A stretch of DNA of 64,000 nucleotides. It comes from Selaginella moellendorffii (taxonomy: Eukaryota > Streptophyta > Lycopodiopsida > Selaginellales > Selaginellaceae). Where the stretch lies: positions 962,096 to 1,026,095 of the forward strand of contig NW_003314281.1 of assembly GCF_000143415.4 (NCBI RefSeq), written 5' to 3'. The notes beneath the pieces are model-generated. The model had not been told where the DNA came from, made no database searches, and saw only the letters and a program-made list of their open reading frames with translations. A program made the position numbers and the translations under genes. Below are positions 47,024 to 58,166 of the stretch, piece after piece; the first letter of the stretch is position 1; the number at the start of each line of letters is the position of its first letter.

Positions 47024-49372
47024 ATGTCTTCGGATGGGTTGATCAAAGACTTGGAGGGCGCATTCCGAGTGATAAAGAATGAAGAGCGGCTTGCAAGGAG
47101 GATCAGGGAGCTGACCAGCGGTCAATGCGTGGACCTGAGCAAATTGAAGACCGAGGAGGGCGAGGATCAGCCAGTCCTCCACCTGGCATGCGAGTCCGGC
47201 AACCCCGTCGCAGTCAGCGTTCTACTCAAGAAGTTCGATGCCAGATTGGACATCATGACCAAAGCCGGCACCACGCAGGACACGGCCTTCCACAGGGCAG
47301 CAGTAGGGGGCAGCGCCAAAGTGTTGCAAATCCTGATGGACGAGTTGAGGCTCAGGGACCCCAGCAGCGCCAAGCTGAATGTGGCCGATGTGGGGAATAG
47401 GTACAATCGCACCCCACTGCACCTCGCACTGGAGGCTGGTCAACTGGAGACTGCTCGCTATCTCATCGGTGCCCCAGTCAACGTCCATGCCGAAGACAAC
47501 TACGGCTTCAAGATGCTCCACTTTGCGGCAAAGTCTGGACGCGTGGCAGCCCTTGAGGAGGTGGTCCGGGCGACCAGGGTTGACGTCAACGTGACCAATA
47601 ACGTAAATATCACCCCGCTGCATTGGGCCGCTCGCCAGGGCAACGTGGATGCCGTTGACTGGCTGCTCCAGCATGGCGCTGACTTAACCGTGGCTGACCA
47701 TGTCCAAGGCTGGCTCCCGCTGCACTATGCGACCCAGCGACTCCAGATTGATGTGGTGGAGCTCCTTCTTTGCAAAGCCGGGACTAATCCCTTCGCCACT
47801 GGTAAGGATGGGAAAACCGTTTTGGACATGGTCCGCATGATAGACAAGAGTGAGAAAAAGCGCCAGCTCAAGATGCTGCTCGAAAAGATGCAGGTCCTGA
47901 AGAATATATTCCTGTCAGAGCATATGATCCAGTATGTTGCTCGATATGGAAGCAACAGCACCAACAGCTGGCTTGAGAACGAGTTAACGGCTCCGTATCT
48001 CCGGGAAACTGGGAGGAACCTCGTCAAGAAGGTGAGGCTTTTGGAGTGTGCAGCTGAATCCGACAATGTGGAAGCTGTTCAACACTTGGTGCATCTGATC
48101 AGGATTCTGCTGGTCGAGACCGACAAAGGCGAGTTTCTGGATCAGTTGAACTGTGCGCTGCAACATGCGCTCCAGCATGGGAACCTCGACTTTGCGAAAG
48201 CTTTGGCTTTGGAGCTCCTGGATGAAGAGAAGGTGCATCTGGGAGACTGGGTGAGCGATCTGAAGAAAAAGCTTCTGGAGAGGATGACAGTGCCGTTGAA
48301 ACAGCTATGGAGAGATTTTCAACTGTCACAGGAGTCGGACAAGCACTCTGGGAGGTTATGGGGATGGGGGAAGAACAGGTATCATTGCGAGGAGAAGAAC
48401 CTGCCGGGGCAGCTTCCTTTCGCGTTCATACTGGCTTGGATCAGGACCATGCCGGAGAAATCTGTGGTGGAAGCCACAGCCGAGTTCATCGAGCATCAGA
48501 ATCTGTGGGATCATATAGGTTTCAGCAGCAACGTCGACAACACAAAGAAGAATGCGCTGCACTGGGCTGTTCTGTTGGTGAAGCCTGCCGTTGTGGATGA
48601 GCTCCTCAAGATCAAAGTTTGTGAAGCGGAGGCAGTAGCTGGGGATGAGAACGACAAAACGCCACATGAACTCGCGGTCGTTGCACATCGTTTGTTTACT
48701 TTAGCAGCGGATCGGGCGGATGCAAAGGACGAAAAGCTCAAGCTTGTAGCCATGGCAAAGAATCTAGAGAACATCAAGATCAAGATGCAGGTTGAAAGCC
48801 AACCTGTGAAGGATCTTAACGACTTATTGCACAGGGACAGGACGCTCTCTGTAGAGGCCCTGAATGCCATATTGGTCGGATCGGCACTGCTGGCTGGTAT
48901 AACATTCCAGGGAGTCTTGCAACAGCCAACCACAAACAACAGAACTGGATTGAACATCTTTGCTGCATTCAATTCTCTATCGTTCTTCTTCGGGATGGCC
49001 AGTGCAGTCATCGGCGCAACAGGTGTTCTTCCCAAGCGCGACGAGTATATTGGCCACCTTCTCAAAGACCTTAGGTCCAAACTCACTCTCGCTGCAGGCT
49101 TGCTCATCATCTCTATTGCATTTGTTCTTGTTGCATTCGCTTCAGCTGGGTTTGGGACCATACACCCTAGCTTCAGGTATGCCATCCTCGTCACAACCGG
49201 CATAGGTGGAACATTATGCCTCTACATGCTGGCTGCGTTTATGAGGCGCATCTATTTACTGTGGGGGCTTACTGAAGGGGATAAAGAAAGTAGCATGCAG
49301 AAGTTGGCGAAGAAGGTTGGGTTTCGACCTGCAAGGGATCATAAATCAACAACAGGTTGGAGCCTGTGCTAA
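47024..49372 (+). CDS. Ankyrin-repeat PGG-domain membrane protein (ACD6/ITN1-type)
   Basis: Intronless, 782 residues from ATG 47024. Ankyrin repeats cover about 47150-47850, for example QPVLHLACESGNPVAVSVLL, RTPLHLALEAGQLETARYLI, FKMLHFAAKSGRVAALEEVV, ITPLHWAARQGNVDAVDWLL and WLPLHYATQRLQIDVVELLL. A long helical linker follows, with another ankyrin-like NALHWAVLLVKPAVVDELL near 48550. The C-terminal membrane block holds four hydrophobic helices (about 48870-49260) with ALNAILVGSALLAGITFQGV, which matches the PGG domain although the PGG triplet is not present. Relatives act at the plasma membrane in salicylate-dependent defence or salt/ABA responses. The upstream GTG in the same frame is not a eukaryotic start. 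Confidence 0.9.
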   Translation: MSSDGLIKDLEGAFRVIKNEERLARRIRELTSGQCVDLSKLKTEEGEDQPVLHLACESGNPVAVSVLLKKFDARLDIMTKAGTTQDTAFHRAAVGGSAKVLQILMDELRLRDPSSAKLNVADVGNRYNRTPLHLALEAGQLETARYLIGAPVNVHAEDNYGFKMLHFAAKSGRVAALEEVVRATRVDVNVTNNVNITPLHWAARQGNVDAVDWLLQHGADLTVADHVQGWLPLHYATQRLQIDVVELLLCKAGTNPFATGKDGKTVLDMVRMIDKSEKKRQLKMLLEKMQVLKNIFLSEHMIQYVARYGSNSTNSWLENELTAPYLRETGRNLVKKVRLLECAAESDNVEAVQHLVHLIRILLVETDKGEFLDQLNCALQHALQHGNLDFAKALALELLDEEKVHLGDWVSDLKKKLLERMTVPLKQLWRDFQLSQESDKHSGRLWGWGKNRYHCEEKNLPGQLPFAFILAWIRTMPEKSVVEATAEFIEHQNLWDHIGFSSNVDNTKKNALHWAVLLVKPAVVDELLKIKVCEAEAVAGDENDKTPHELAVVAHRLFTLAADRADAKDEKLKLVAMAKNLENIKIKMQVESQPVKDLNDLLHRDRTLSVEALNAILVGSALLAGITFQGVLQQPTTNNRTGLNIFAAFNSLSFFFGMASAVIGATGVLPKRDEYIGHLLKDLRSKLTLAAGLLIISIAFVLVAFASAGFGTIHPSFRYAILVTTGIGGTLCLYMLAAFMRRIYLLWGLTEGDKESSMQKLAKKVGFRPARDHKSTTGWSLC

Positions 49373-49934
49373 GTTCTAGCTAGGCAACTTATATGTGTGC
49401 ATCTATAATAAGCAGGGAAGATTCACTGCCGTGCCCCATGGTTGTGGAAACAATTTTGTGGATGTTGTGCGTTTAGCCATGGGGCCGGTCCCCATATTGT
49501 TGTTCAAACAACATTTTTGTAGCAAATCCAGGACCTCTAAACTTAGCTCCTCCGCCTCTTAGAATCAGCTTGATATCCTCAGTAGAAATTTCTGTGCACT
49601 TACGTGATCACAGGCTTGAGCTTCATCGTCTTGTAGAGAGCTCGAGGGTGGCAGCCGTGAGCGACGGTCGACAGGAAAGATGCATGAGATGCGATTGTGT
49701 TTGAAAGGCGTGCACGGTTCTTGTCCAGGCTTTCCATGGCAGCCAATCATCGCCGACAAAATCGGGCAAAAGAGCTGCCGCAATGATCCATCACAGGTAG
49801 CTCGTGTACTCGTCCAGGTCACAGGAGCGAGGTGGGTGCTGGCGCCAAAGAATGAACCGGAGTAGTTGAGTGGTATTCCTTAGGGATATACCACTAGGTT
49901 GTATTAGATCTCTCAGTCTCTCTCTTAAAGGAGC

Positions 49935-50030
49935 CGCAAGAAGGACGATGTGATCGACATCGCCAAGATCATGATGCACAACTCCATGGCCAAGCGTTGC
50001 GGTGGGGTGTCCTATGGAGGAAGAGCTGTG
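49935..50030 (+). pseudogene. Ribosomal protein L12 C-terminal relic, left copy
   Basis: The reading RKKDDVIDIAKIMMHNSMAK resembles the RPL12 segment KK..F.DV.EIAKIMRPRSMAKE. It then shifts frame (remnants of VGC, near 50000-50015). It is the decayed partner of the relic at 51729 and lies at the same place relative to LRR kinase sequence. Confidence 0.65.
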
Positions 50031-50196
50031 ACAAGAGTGACTGGAGATCTATGGGAGCTGGTCTCTCTCTTTTGTTTTTGAGCTTACTCCCAGCATGGCT
50101 AAGTTTTGTTTCCTTTCGATCATTGATCAGGCCTTCCAGTTTTGTTCTTTTGGATTTCTTTAGATTTTCCTTCATCACAGCTGGCTTGGTCATCTG

Positions 50197-50987
50197 GGTG
50201 TTCGTTGCTCCTCAAACAATCTGAAGCTAATTGTCTTCTGAGAGATCTCCACAGCTTGCATCTGCTAACTCTCTCAGACAACTAGCTCGGACCGGGTGAT
50301 CTCTTTAGCTTCGATGGATCGCTGAGCGTTGAATCTCAGCTTCAACACGCTCACTGGTCCGATCCAGGAATTTGGAAAGCATCGATCACTCGTTAATTGG
50401 TGAAATGTCTACGTGTTCTTCGTATCAAAGGCAACAACATCTCCGGTACGTCGCCCGGGAATTGCTCGCAGCTCGTGGAGAAGTCTCATCGAGAACCGGC
50501 AAGCTGCGACAACTCAGGTAGGCAACGCCAGGATCGCTAAGCGACTGTTCTAGCATCTCGGGGGAGCTCCTAGTCTCGGAGAACATTTTGGTGGGAAGGA
50601 TTCCAGAGAAGGTGAAGCTGTGCTCTGCTCTACCTCTGGGGAAACAGGCTGACGGGTTCTGCTTTGTCCAACTGCATGGAGCTTGTCCAGCTTCTACTCG
50701 ATGGTAGACAGGACCTTCCTGGGGAACAGGTTGACGATCCTGAGTATTCACTCCAATATGATCTCGCGTGCGATTCCAGAATCGGTGGCAAACTGTTCCT
50801 CACCATACGCTGTGGACGAGAATCGCCTATCCGGAAGCATACCCCGATCTGTCAAAGGTAGCGCTCGAGGAAAACCAGCTTAGCGGCTGGACCCCGGAGG
50901 AGATTGTGCCGAGGACCAGCTCCGCGACATAGGCCTTTTGCAGAGTTGTCGCTAGTCGAACTGACTTGAAGGATTCCTCCGCAACTA
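50197..50987 (+). pseudogene. Decayed LRR receptor kinase fragment
   Basis: Broken nucleotide similarity to the live gene at 52304-53400: GGGTGTTCGTTGCTCCTCAA (50197) matches 52304, and later matches include GGAAGGATTCCAGA (50597) and CCGGAAGCATACCCCGATC (50830). Many deletions and stops remove any frame. It stops in the LRR region; no transmembrane or kinase portion is present before PPR-like sequence takes over at about 50990. Confidence 0.8.
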
Positions 50988-51100
50988 GGCCGCTCTACAG
51001 GCTGGTGGAGCACTACTACTGCATGGTGGACGCTCTCGGCCGCGCAAACGAGCTGGGGGATGGTGGAGATGCCTGGGCGCTTGCAAGTAGTGCAAGAACG
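50988..51100 (+). pseudogene. PPR E-region fragment
   Basis: The translation RLVEHYYCMVDALGRANELG matches the conserved EHY.CMVDLLGRAG.L segment of PLS-class PPR proteins. It is directly joined to the LRR pseudogene and runs out by about 51100. This is a fragment only, probably brought in by rearrangement. Confidence 0.65.
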
Positions 51101-51114
51101 ACAGAACATATGTT

Positions 51115-51186
51115 GGCGGTGTCAGGAATCGAACCCGAAATTACACAGTGACAAGCAACTAACACTTTTCAGTCGAACAGGTTCTT
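51115..51186 (-). pseudogene. tRNA-like relic (tRNA-Asp-like)
   Basis: On the minus strand the T arm TCGGG-TTCGATT-CCTGA folds (one G-U), and a 3' acceptor-like CACCGCC-A follows. TTGTCAC resembles the Asp(GTC) anticodon loop. The anticodon stem and 5' acceptor do not pair properly, so this is not a working tRNA. It lies just downstream of the intact tRNA-Val on the same strand. Confidence 0.4.
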
Positions 51187-51241
51187 TTCAACTTGGGGTC
51201 AAATAAATTTGGAACAAATATGCATTTCTGAAAACTTTATT

Positions 51242-51315
51242 TGGCTTCATCCAGGTTCGAACTGGAGACCTTCAGTGTGTTAAACTGACGTGATGACCAA
51301 CTACACCATGAAACC
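51242..51315 (-). tRNA. trnV-AAC: tRNA-Val (anticodon AAC)
   Basis: A full cloverleaf of 74 nt including discriminator A. The acceptor stem GGTTTCA/TGAAGCC pairs over seven positions. The D arm begins GGTGTAGTTGG. The anticodon stem TCAGT/ACTGA encloses TTAACAC with anticodon AAC. The T stem TCCAG/CTGGA encloses TTCGAAC. The sequence closely matches plant nuclear tRNA-Val. The internal A and B boxes are intact, CCA is not encoded, and a TTTT terminator lies about 8 nt past the 3' end. It appears functional. Confidence 0.93.
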
Positions 51316-51728
51316 ATCATTGAAAGTAAATCATGATTAACCTAGTACATGTGACATGGACTTCCTACTCTTCCGGCAAAGATTGTGTAAATGTACGTGC
51401 TTGATCTGAGCTTTGCCGCCAACAATGGCTACAATCTCATCAGCTTCAATATAGCCAACTTTCTGGTCGACTGGATCTCCTAAACGTCGGATCATCTGCC
51501 ACCCGAGCTCTCTACAAGATGATGGAGCTCACAACATCGTCCTGGTCACCAAGGGGAGCATCGAAGCTGCGAGAAATTATCTGACAAGACAAGAGGCCTT
51601 GTGAGGGGCATTAGGGCAGAAGAGTTGCAGCAATGCCTCGCAGGTAGGTGTTCGTGGTGAGGTAGGCGCAGCGCCGTGTCAAAGATCGGTCTCCATCGCC
51701 AAGGAGACGGGAAGAGTTTGCGCATAGA

Positions 51729-51891
51729 AACGAGCCCCAGAAGGACCGCAAGAAGGTGAAGCTGGATGACGTGATCGACATCCCTAAGATCATAGGAGTT
51801 CAAGAGGATTGTCAAGGAGATCTTGGGGATGGGCGTCGCGGTGGGGTGTACTGTGGATGGAAAGAGCCCGAGCGAGGTGGAGATCCCTGAG
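51729..51891 (+). pseudogene. Ribosomal protein L12 C-terminal relic, right copy
   Basis: Two frames read NEPQKDRKKVKLDDVIDIPK and then VKEILGMGVAVGCTVDGKSP followed by SEVEIPE. These match the C-terminal third of cytosolic RPL12 (ALKEPERDRKK..., KEILGTCVSVGCTVDGKDP). A frameshift lies near 51795-51805. Only the gene's end is present, with no intron, and it sits 190 bp upstream of the LRR kinase start. It is not part of that gene. Confidence 0.8.
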
Positions 51892-52080
51892 CTCTTTTTT
51901 TCTTTTGACCTTGGCTTTGGTTTTTCCTTTCGATCTGTGGTTCAGTTCCACCGACCAACTCAGTCTCCGAACGCGGTCGCAAAGTCGAAAAGACTTTCCG
52001 TGAGTCTTTTTGTCTTTCTTCCCCACTATCGCATCTGCTGGTCAGGACTCAGGTTGGTCTTGTTTCACTCTGGGATAGAA

Positions 52081-55000
52081 ATGAAGCTTGTGGCGATGGA
52101 GGTGGAGGTGATCACTCTGCTTTTCATCGCCTTCGCACATTTCGCGTGCTGCTATGGTTTGAATTTGCAACAGCAGAACAGGAAAGCGTTGGAAACAGAC
52201 GAAGCTCTCGTCCTTCTGTCTTTCAAGCGAGCCTTGTCGCTTCAAGTTGACACACTTCCGGACTGGGACGAGGCAAACCGCCAGAGTTTCTGCTCGTGGA
52301 CGGGTGTTCGTTGCTCCTCAAACAACACAGTGACGGGGATTCATCTCGGAAGTAAGAACTTTTCTGGCTCCTTGTCTCCTCTTCTGGGAGATCTCCATAG
52401 CTTGCAGCAGCTAAATCTCTCGGACAACTCTCTCAGTGGAAACATACCGGGTGAGCTCTTTAGCCTTGATGGATCGCTGACAGCGTTGAATCTCAGCTTC
52501 AACACTCTCACTGGTCCGATCCCGTCCACCATCTACGCCTCCAGGAATTTGGAAAGCATCGACCTCTCCCGCAACTCGTTAACCGGTGGAGTACCTGTGG
52601 ACCTCGGGCTCCTCGGCCGGCTGCGTGTTCTTCGTCTCGAAGGCAACAACATCACCGGCAGTGTTCCTGCGTCGCTTGGCAATTGCTCGCAGCTCGTGGA
52701 GCTAAGTCTCATCGAGAACCAGCTCGATGGTGAGATCCCGGAAGAACTCGGCAAGCTGCGACAGCTCAGGTACCTCCGGCTCTACAGAAACAAGCTGACA
52801 GGCAACGTTCCAGGATCACTGAGCAACTGTTCTGGCATCGAGGAGCTCCTCGTCTCTGAGAACTTTTTGGTGGGAAGGATTCCAGAAAGTTATGGCTTGC
52901 TCTCGAAGGTGAAGCTGCTCTACCTCTGGGGAAACAGGCTGACGGGTTCTATACCGAGCACTTTGTCCAACTGCACGGAGCTTGTCCAGCTTCTACTCGA
53001 TGGAAACAGCTTGACAGGACCTTTGCCACCCGAGCTGGGGAACAGGTTGACGAAGCTCCAGATCCTGAGCATTCACTCCAACATACTCTCAGGTGTGATT
53101 CCAGAATCAGTGGCAAACTTTTCGTCACTCCACTCGCTGTGGTCTCACGAGAATCGCTTCTCCGGAAGCATACCCCGATCACTGGGAGCAATGAGAAGCC
53201 TGTCAAAGGTAGCACTTGAAAAAAACCAACTTGGCGGCTGGATCCCGGAGGAGATAGGAAACGCATCGCGACTCCAGGTGCTGAGGCTACAGGAAAACCA
53301 GCTCGAGGGTGAGATCCCAGCGACGCTCGGCTTTTTACAGGATCTACAGGGGTTGTCGCTACAATCGAACAGACTTGAAGGAAGGATTCCTCCGGAACTA
53401 GGCCGGTGTTCTTCGCTAAACTACTTGAAGCTCCAGGACAATAGGCTTGTAGGGACGATTCCAAGCAACTTAAGTCAGCTCTCGCAGCTGAGAAATCTGG
53501 ACGTGTCGAGAAATCAGCTCACAGGGGTCATTCCAGCGAGTCTCTCGAGCTGCTTCCGGCTAGAAAACGTCGACCTTTCTTACAACTCTCTCGGCGGTAG
53601 CATTCCACCACAGGTTCTCAAGCTTCCAGCTCTCCTCTCGGGATTTAATCTCTCGCACAACAGGTTGACGGGAGAGATTCCACGAGACTTTGCGAGCATG
53701 GTTTTGGTCCAGGCAATCGATCTCTCTGCCAACCAGTTGACGGGATTCATACCAGAGAGCCTTGGAGCTTGCACAGGACTTGCAAAGCTGGACCTTTCGT
53801 CCAACCTCTTGACTGGAGAGATCCCGCCAGCACTGGGAGATCTCTCAGGACTTTCCGGAGCTCTAAATCTCTCGAGGAACAACATAACTGGGAGTATACC
53901 CGAGAATCTCTCCAAGTTGAAGGCTCTGTCGCAATTGGATCTGTCACACAACCAACTTTCCGGGTTCGTTCCAGCTCTGGATCTTCCAGACCTTACTGTT
54001 CTTGATATTTCGTCCAACAACTTGGAAGGCCCAATACCGGGGCCTTTGGCAAGCTTCTCTTCTTCCTCGTTTACGGGAAACTCCAAGCTTTGCGGGCCAA
54101 GTATCCACAAGAAATGCCGCCATAGACATGGTTTCTTCACCTGGTGGAAAGTTCTCGTTGTCACTGTCACGGGAACTTTGGTACTACTGCTGCTGCTGCT
54201 GGTGATCGCAGCTGCTTACGTACTCAAAATCCATCGACAAAGCATCGTTGAGGCACCGACTGAAGATATTCCTCACGGCCTCACGAAATTCACCACTAGC
54301 GATCTTTCTATAGCCACGGACAACTTTAGCAGCAGCAACGTAGTCGGAGTTGGAGCTTTGAGCAGTGTTTACAAAGCACAGCTACCGGGAGGACGCTGCA
54401 TTGCCGTGAAGAAGATGGCATCGGCGAGAACCTCTCGCAAGCTTTTCTTGAGGGAGCTCCATACTTTGGGGACGCTGAGGCATCGCAACCTTGGACGAGT
54501 TATTGGATACTGCTCGACGCCGGAGCTCATGGCTATAATCCTCGAGTTTATGCCAAATGGAAGCCTCGACAAGCAGCTTCACGATCATCAGAGCCGGCTA
54601 GAAGCTTTTAGCACCTGGGAAGTCCGCTATAAGATCGCTCTGGGAACTGCTCAGGGACTGGAATACCTTCATCACCAATGCAGCTCGCCAGTTCTTCACT
54701 GCGATCTCAAGCCATCTAACATTCTCCTCGACTCGGAGCTACAATCTCGCATAAGTGACTTTGGGATCTCCAAAGTGAGAGTGCAAAACACGAGAACGAC
54801 GACGTCGAGCTTCAAAGGGACGATTGGATACGTAGCACCAGGTAAAGCTTCCAAAGTCTCTCTTTTATTTTTTCCTCCTTCAATATTGGGTTTTCAGAGT
54901 ATAGCTACTCAAGCATTCCCTCGACGAAAGGGGACGTTTTCAGCTATGGAGTAGTTTTGTTGGAACTTGTCACTGGGAAGCGTCCGACTGGTAACTTTGG

Positions 55001-55280
55001 AGATGGGACGAGCCTAGTTCAGTGGGCTCGTAGTCACTTTCCTGGAGAAATAGCGAGCCTTTTGGACGAGACCATCGTTTTCGATCGTCAAGAGGAACAT
55101 CTCCAGATACTGCAAGTCTTCGCAGTGGCACTGGCATGCACGAGAGAGGATCCACAACAAAGACCCACCATGCAAGATGTGCTCGCCTTCCTGACGAGAA
55201 GGAAAGCTGAGCACGAAGAGCACTGCATTGAAACGCTTGCGCATGCTTCCAGCCCATACGATGCCATTGACACGAGGTAA
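52081..55280 (+). CDS. LRR receptor-like kinase, non-RD, FLS2-like (LRR-XII)
   Basis: Plasma-membrane receptor kinase of 1,047 residues in two exons (52081-54841, 54898-55280). The signal peptide covers VITLLFIAFAHFACCYG, then the N-cap ALVLLSFKRALSLQVDTLPD and SFCSWTGVRC, then about two dozen plant LRRs (LNLSDNSLSGNIPGEL type). The membrane helix is VLVVTVTGTLVLLLLLLVIA. In the kinase the glycine-rich loop is weak (VGVGALSSVY), as in FLS2. Lysine is in IAVKKM. The catalytic loop is HCDLKPSN, with Cys before Asp, so it is non-RD. DFG is present and the APE motif is restored as APE by splicing. Non-RD LRR-XII kinases are typically pattern-recognition receptors. The ligand is unknown. ATG 52081 is preferred; the open frame upstream is RPL12 relic. 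Confidence 0.93.
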
Positions 55281-57773
55281 GAAGTTATGCGAGCCTGACC
55301 AAAAGAAAAGCTAACATGAAGCTTCGAACAGGGAGGAGAAATTTGTGAGCACAAGCTGAGAGTAAGGTTTTTCAAATGGTCTCATATGGAGGATATGGAG
55401 GTAAGACTCTTGAAGTTCCTTTGCATGGATTCTCCGAGGTACTGAGAGCGTTTGGAGCTGAAGTTATAATGTGGAAGGATGAAGATGGCAACCTCAAAGA
55501 GCTCAAAGAGATCTATTGATCTAAATGACAAAATTCTTCAGGCGGAACAGATTGTTTCTGTTGTGTGACATCTTGAAAGACACTGATTTCTTGATAGTAA
55601 ACTCAGATGGGGAGCAAGGCCGTTAAAGAAGAGGCTTCTAATCTTCGGCGGCTTAATCTTATGGTTGTGAAAATAGTGGTCCAGAGTAGCAAATAATACC
55701 AACAAAGTGCCAAATACAATCAAAGCAATGTAATACAAGTTGATTAAAATGGCTGAGGTGTTTTGAGAGCGAATTCTTTTATTGTATCACTGAAGAGCAA
55801 GATAAAAGAAGATAGTTATAACATGTAGCTAGTAGAAAGGATTGTTCTTCCACAAAACTAAAAATAAATGTCTACTAGAGCAATTATCAATCTAACTGGA
55901 ATGCTTTTTTATTTTAATACAGAATTTAGTACTTTCGACCCATTTATAAGCTGATATTTCAGTAAAATTCAAACTATCAATTAAGTAAAGTTTTTAGGAC
56001 TCTAATTATAGGAGTCTTTGACTAGGAGAAGTATAATTTTTTTTATAAAGACGTGGTGTATATTAATATGTATAATGATATAAATTTTAGTTGGCAGAGA
56101 AAAACCATCAACACTGATCTTGGGAGTGATGCCTAAGAAAATAAATGTGGCACCAGAGAATGACACCTAAGAAAATAAATGTAGCATCTTCAATAATTTC
56201 CATTAAAGAAATCAATGGACTTATATATGTTTAAAGATTTTTAGTTTTCATAAGAAAAACCTTGGTAGTGGATATACTTAAAATATGTTTGGATATTCTA
56301 GGATATTCTACCATTTAATGGTTAATATTTGTTTAGATTAATTTTGTATTTATAATTTATAAACTTTCCCAAACACTTGCTAGTATATTCTTGTTTAATC
56401 TACCATCTAATGGTTGATATGAAATAATCTTGATTTATAAATTATAAACATGTTTATAATTATTGATCAATTCGATTATTAAAAAACACTACTGTTAAGC
56501 ATACCAAGCATTGCAATATGGAACACATAACAGATTATTTTTTATTTAGCTTTCATATATATAAGTAAGGGTTTAAACACAATTTAAAATCCTTAATCCT
56601 TATCTTAATCAAAGATGAAAAAAGTTATAATTATCCTTGAAGGATAATTTTTTTTGCAATATTTTGCTTAATGTTCATGATTATGCTTTTGTTTTTGTTC
56701 CATTATTCTTATTTTTTTTTGTAAACCTCTGTTAGTATTTTACTAGATCTAGGATTTTAGATATTGTTTTCAATCTTCATTACATTCTTTTCTTCTATCA
56801 AGCCACACCATCATTAATCAAGGAGTATATAAATTAAAGTAGCTATAATTGCTATATTAAATTAAACTTTTAGTGTTGTGGGGCATAATCACCATCTTTG
56901 GTGTGTTACTATCACCAATTTTCATACGATATGATTGTATAATATTTTTTATTCTTGGTGTTCTACCGTCTCCCATTAAAGTATGATCATAACATCGATT
57001 AGAGAGGTATAGAAAATGTAGTTTAGTTCTTGGAGAATATTTAAGGATCAAATATAGGAAAATGATATTTACAAATTTGAGTGGATTCCTACTAATGAGG
57101 AATTCAATTTGATCATTTTTCTTTACCTTATGTTATTTCTCAACTTTTTTTATTACTTTAATTTTACCCCCTTTTTAGATTTTTAGTGTTTTATCCTCAT
57201 CTACAACATTTTGTTCTATGGCACATTGATCATTTTTTACTTTTTTGATTTTAATATTGAGTTTTATTAGTAAAGTTTTTGATCAGTGTCTTTTTTTTTT
57301 TCTTCCACAATCTATATTCCTCAATATATTTTTTATTTTCTCCTCTTTATCTTGATGTTTCAGACATTTTTATCTTCAAAGTAGTGGTTAGAGAGGACAA
57401 ACAAAAGTCAAACCTTAATGATAAGTAGATATGGTAATAGAGTGAGGACAAATTATATAAATTGTGGACAAGTGTAACAAGTTCAAATAAAACATTCAAT
57501 CTTGATGTAGTAAAGCCAAATAGATAGTGGAATAAGGCTAAATATAGATAATAAGTGTAGAGTTTATGCTTTAAAGTGTTTTTTTCCTTTGAAGTAGGAT
57601 GTGGAAGATAAATGGAGTAAATTCAACTTTTTATAGGTGGTGCTAGACAAAGATAAATGTAATGAGTTTGATTTAATGCAAGTATTAAAAGTTGACTAAA
57701 AGGAAGATATAAATTTTACTAATAGCCTTGAGTCCAATGTAAGCAACCAAAAAAAAAAAACTTGAAAGATGAT

Positions 57774-57784
57774 TTATAAAGGTT

Positions 57785-57863
<79 letters not shown>

Positions 57864-58166
57864 GCTTATGAACAAGAGTGTATCCATTTTTCGAATTGAT
57901 TAATAGTTTTGGAATATCATCTTGGAAAGTCTAAATTCATAAGGTTATATTTGGTATTAAAGAAGTATCAAGTCCAACTCTATTTATTAGTTAGTGTTCA
58001 AAATAATTGTAAGCTCTTGAGTTTGGACTTCCCAAAAGGTCACCCAGCCCAATACTACTCAAACCCAAGGACGCTTAACCCTAAATATTCTAAAACCCTT
58101 AACCAATTGAAAAACGGGGTGCATTTTTATGCATAAGCCCTTTCCTTTTATATTTAAACCTTTATG
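57774..58166. mobile_element. Inverted pair of 5S rRNA-derived elements (Cassandra-like)
   Basis: Right arm, minus strand: 58081-58025 reads GGTTAAGCGTCCTTGG...GAGTAGTATTGGGC...GGTGACC...TTGGGAAGTCC, clearly related to the 5S rRNA internal promoter (box A, intermediate element, box C). Further out come AATGCACCCCG, AGGGCTTATG and ATAAAGGTTTAAATA (58166). Left arm, plus strand: ATAAAGGTTTAAATA (57775), (AT)n, AGGGCTTATG (57861), TTTTTCGAATTG, GTTTTGGAATAT, CTTGGAAAGTC (57931). So the two arms are inverted copies, and the left copy has lost the 5S core. Cassandra TRIM retrotransposons carry 5S in their LTRs; the assignment is a suggestion. Confidence 0.6.
57789..57860. repeat. (AT)n microsatellite
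   Basis: An uninterrupted TA/AT dinucleotide run of about 72 bp inside the left arm of the inverted 5S-derived pair. Confidence 0.95.

Noticed and set aside
51823-52080. N-terminal extension of the LRR kinase starting MGMGVAVGCTVDGK
   Set aside because: This is the RPL12 relic read in the same frame; the signal peptide starts after ATG 52081.
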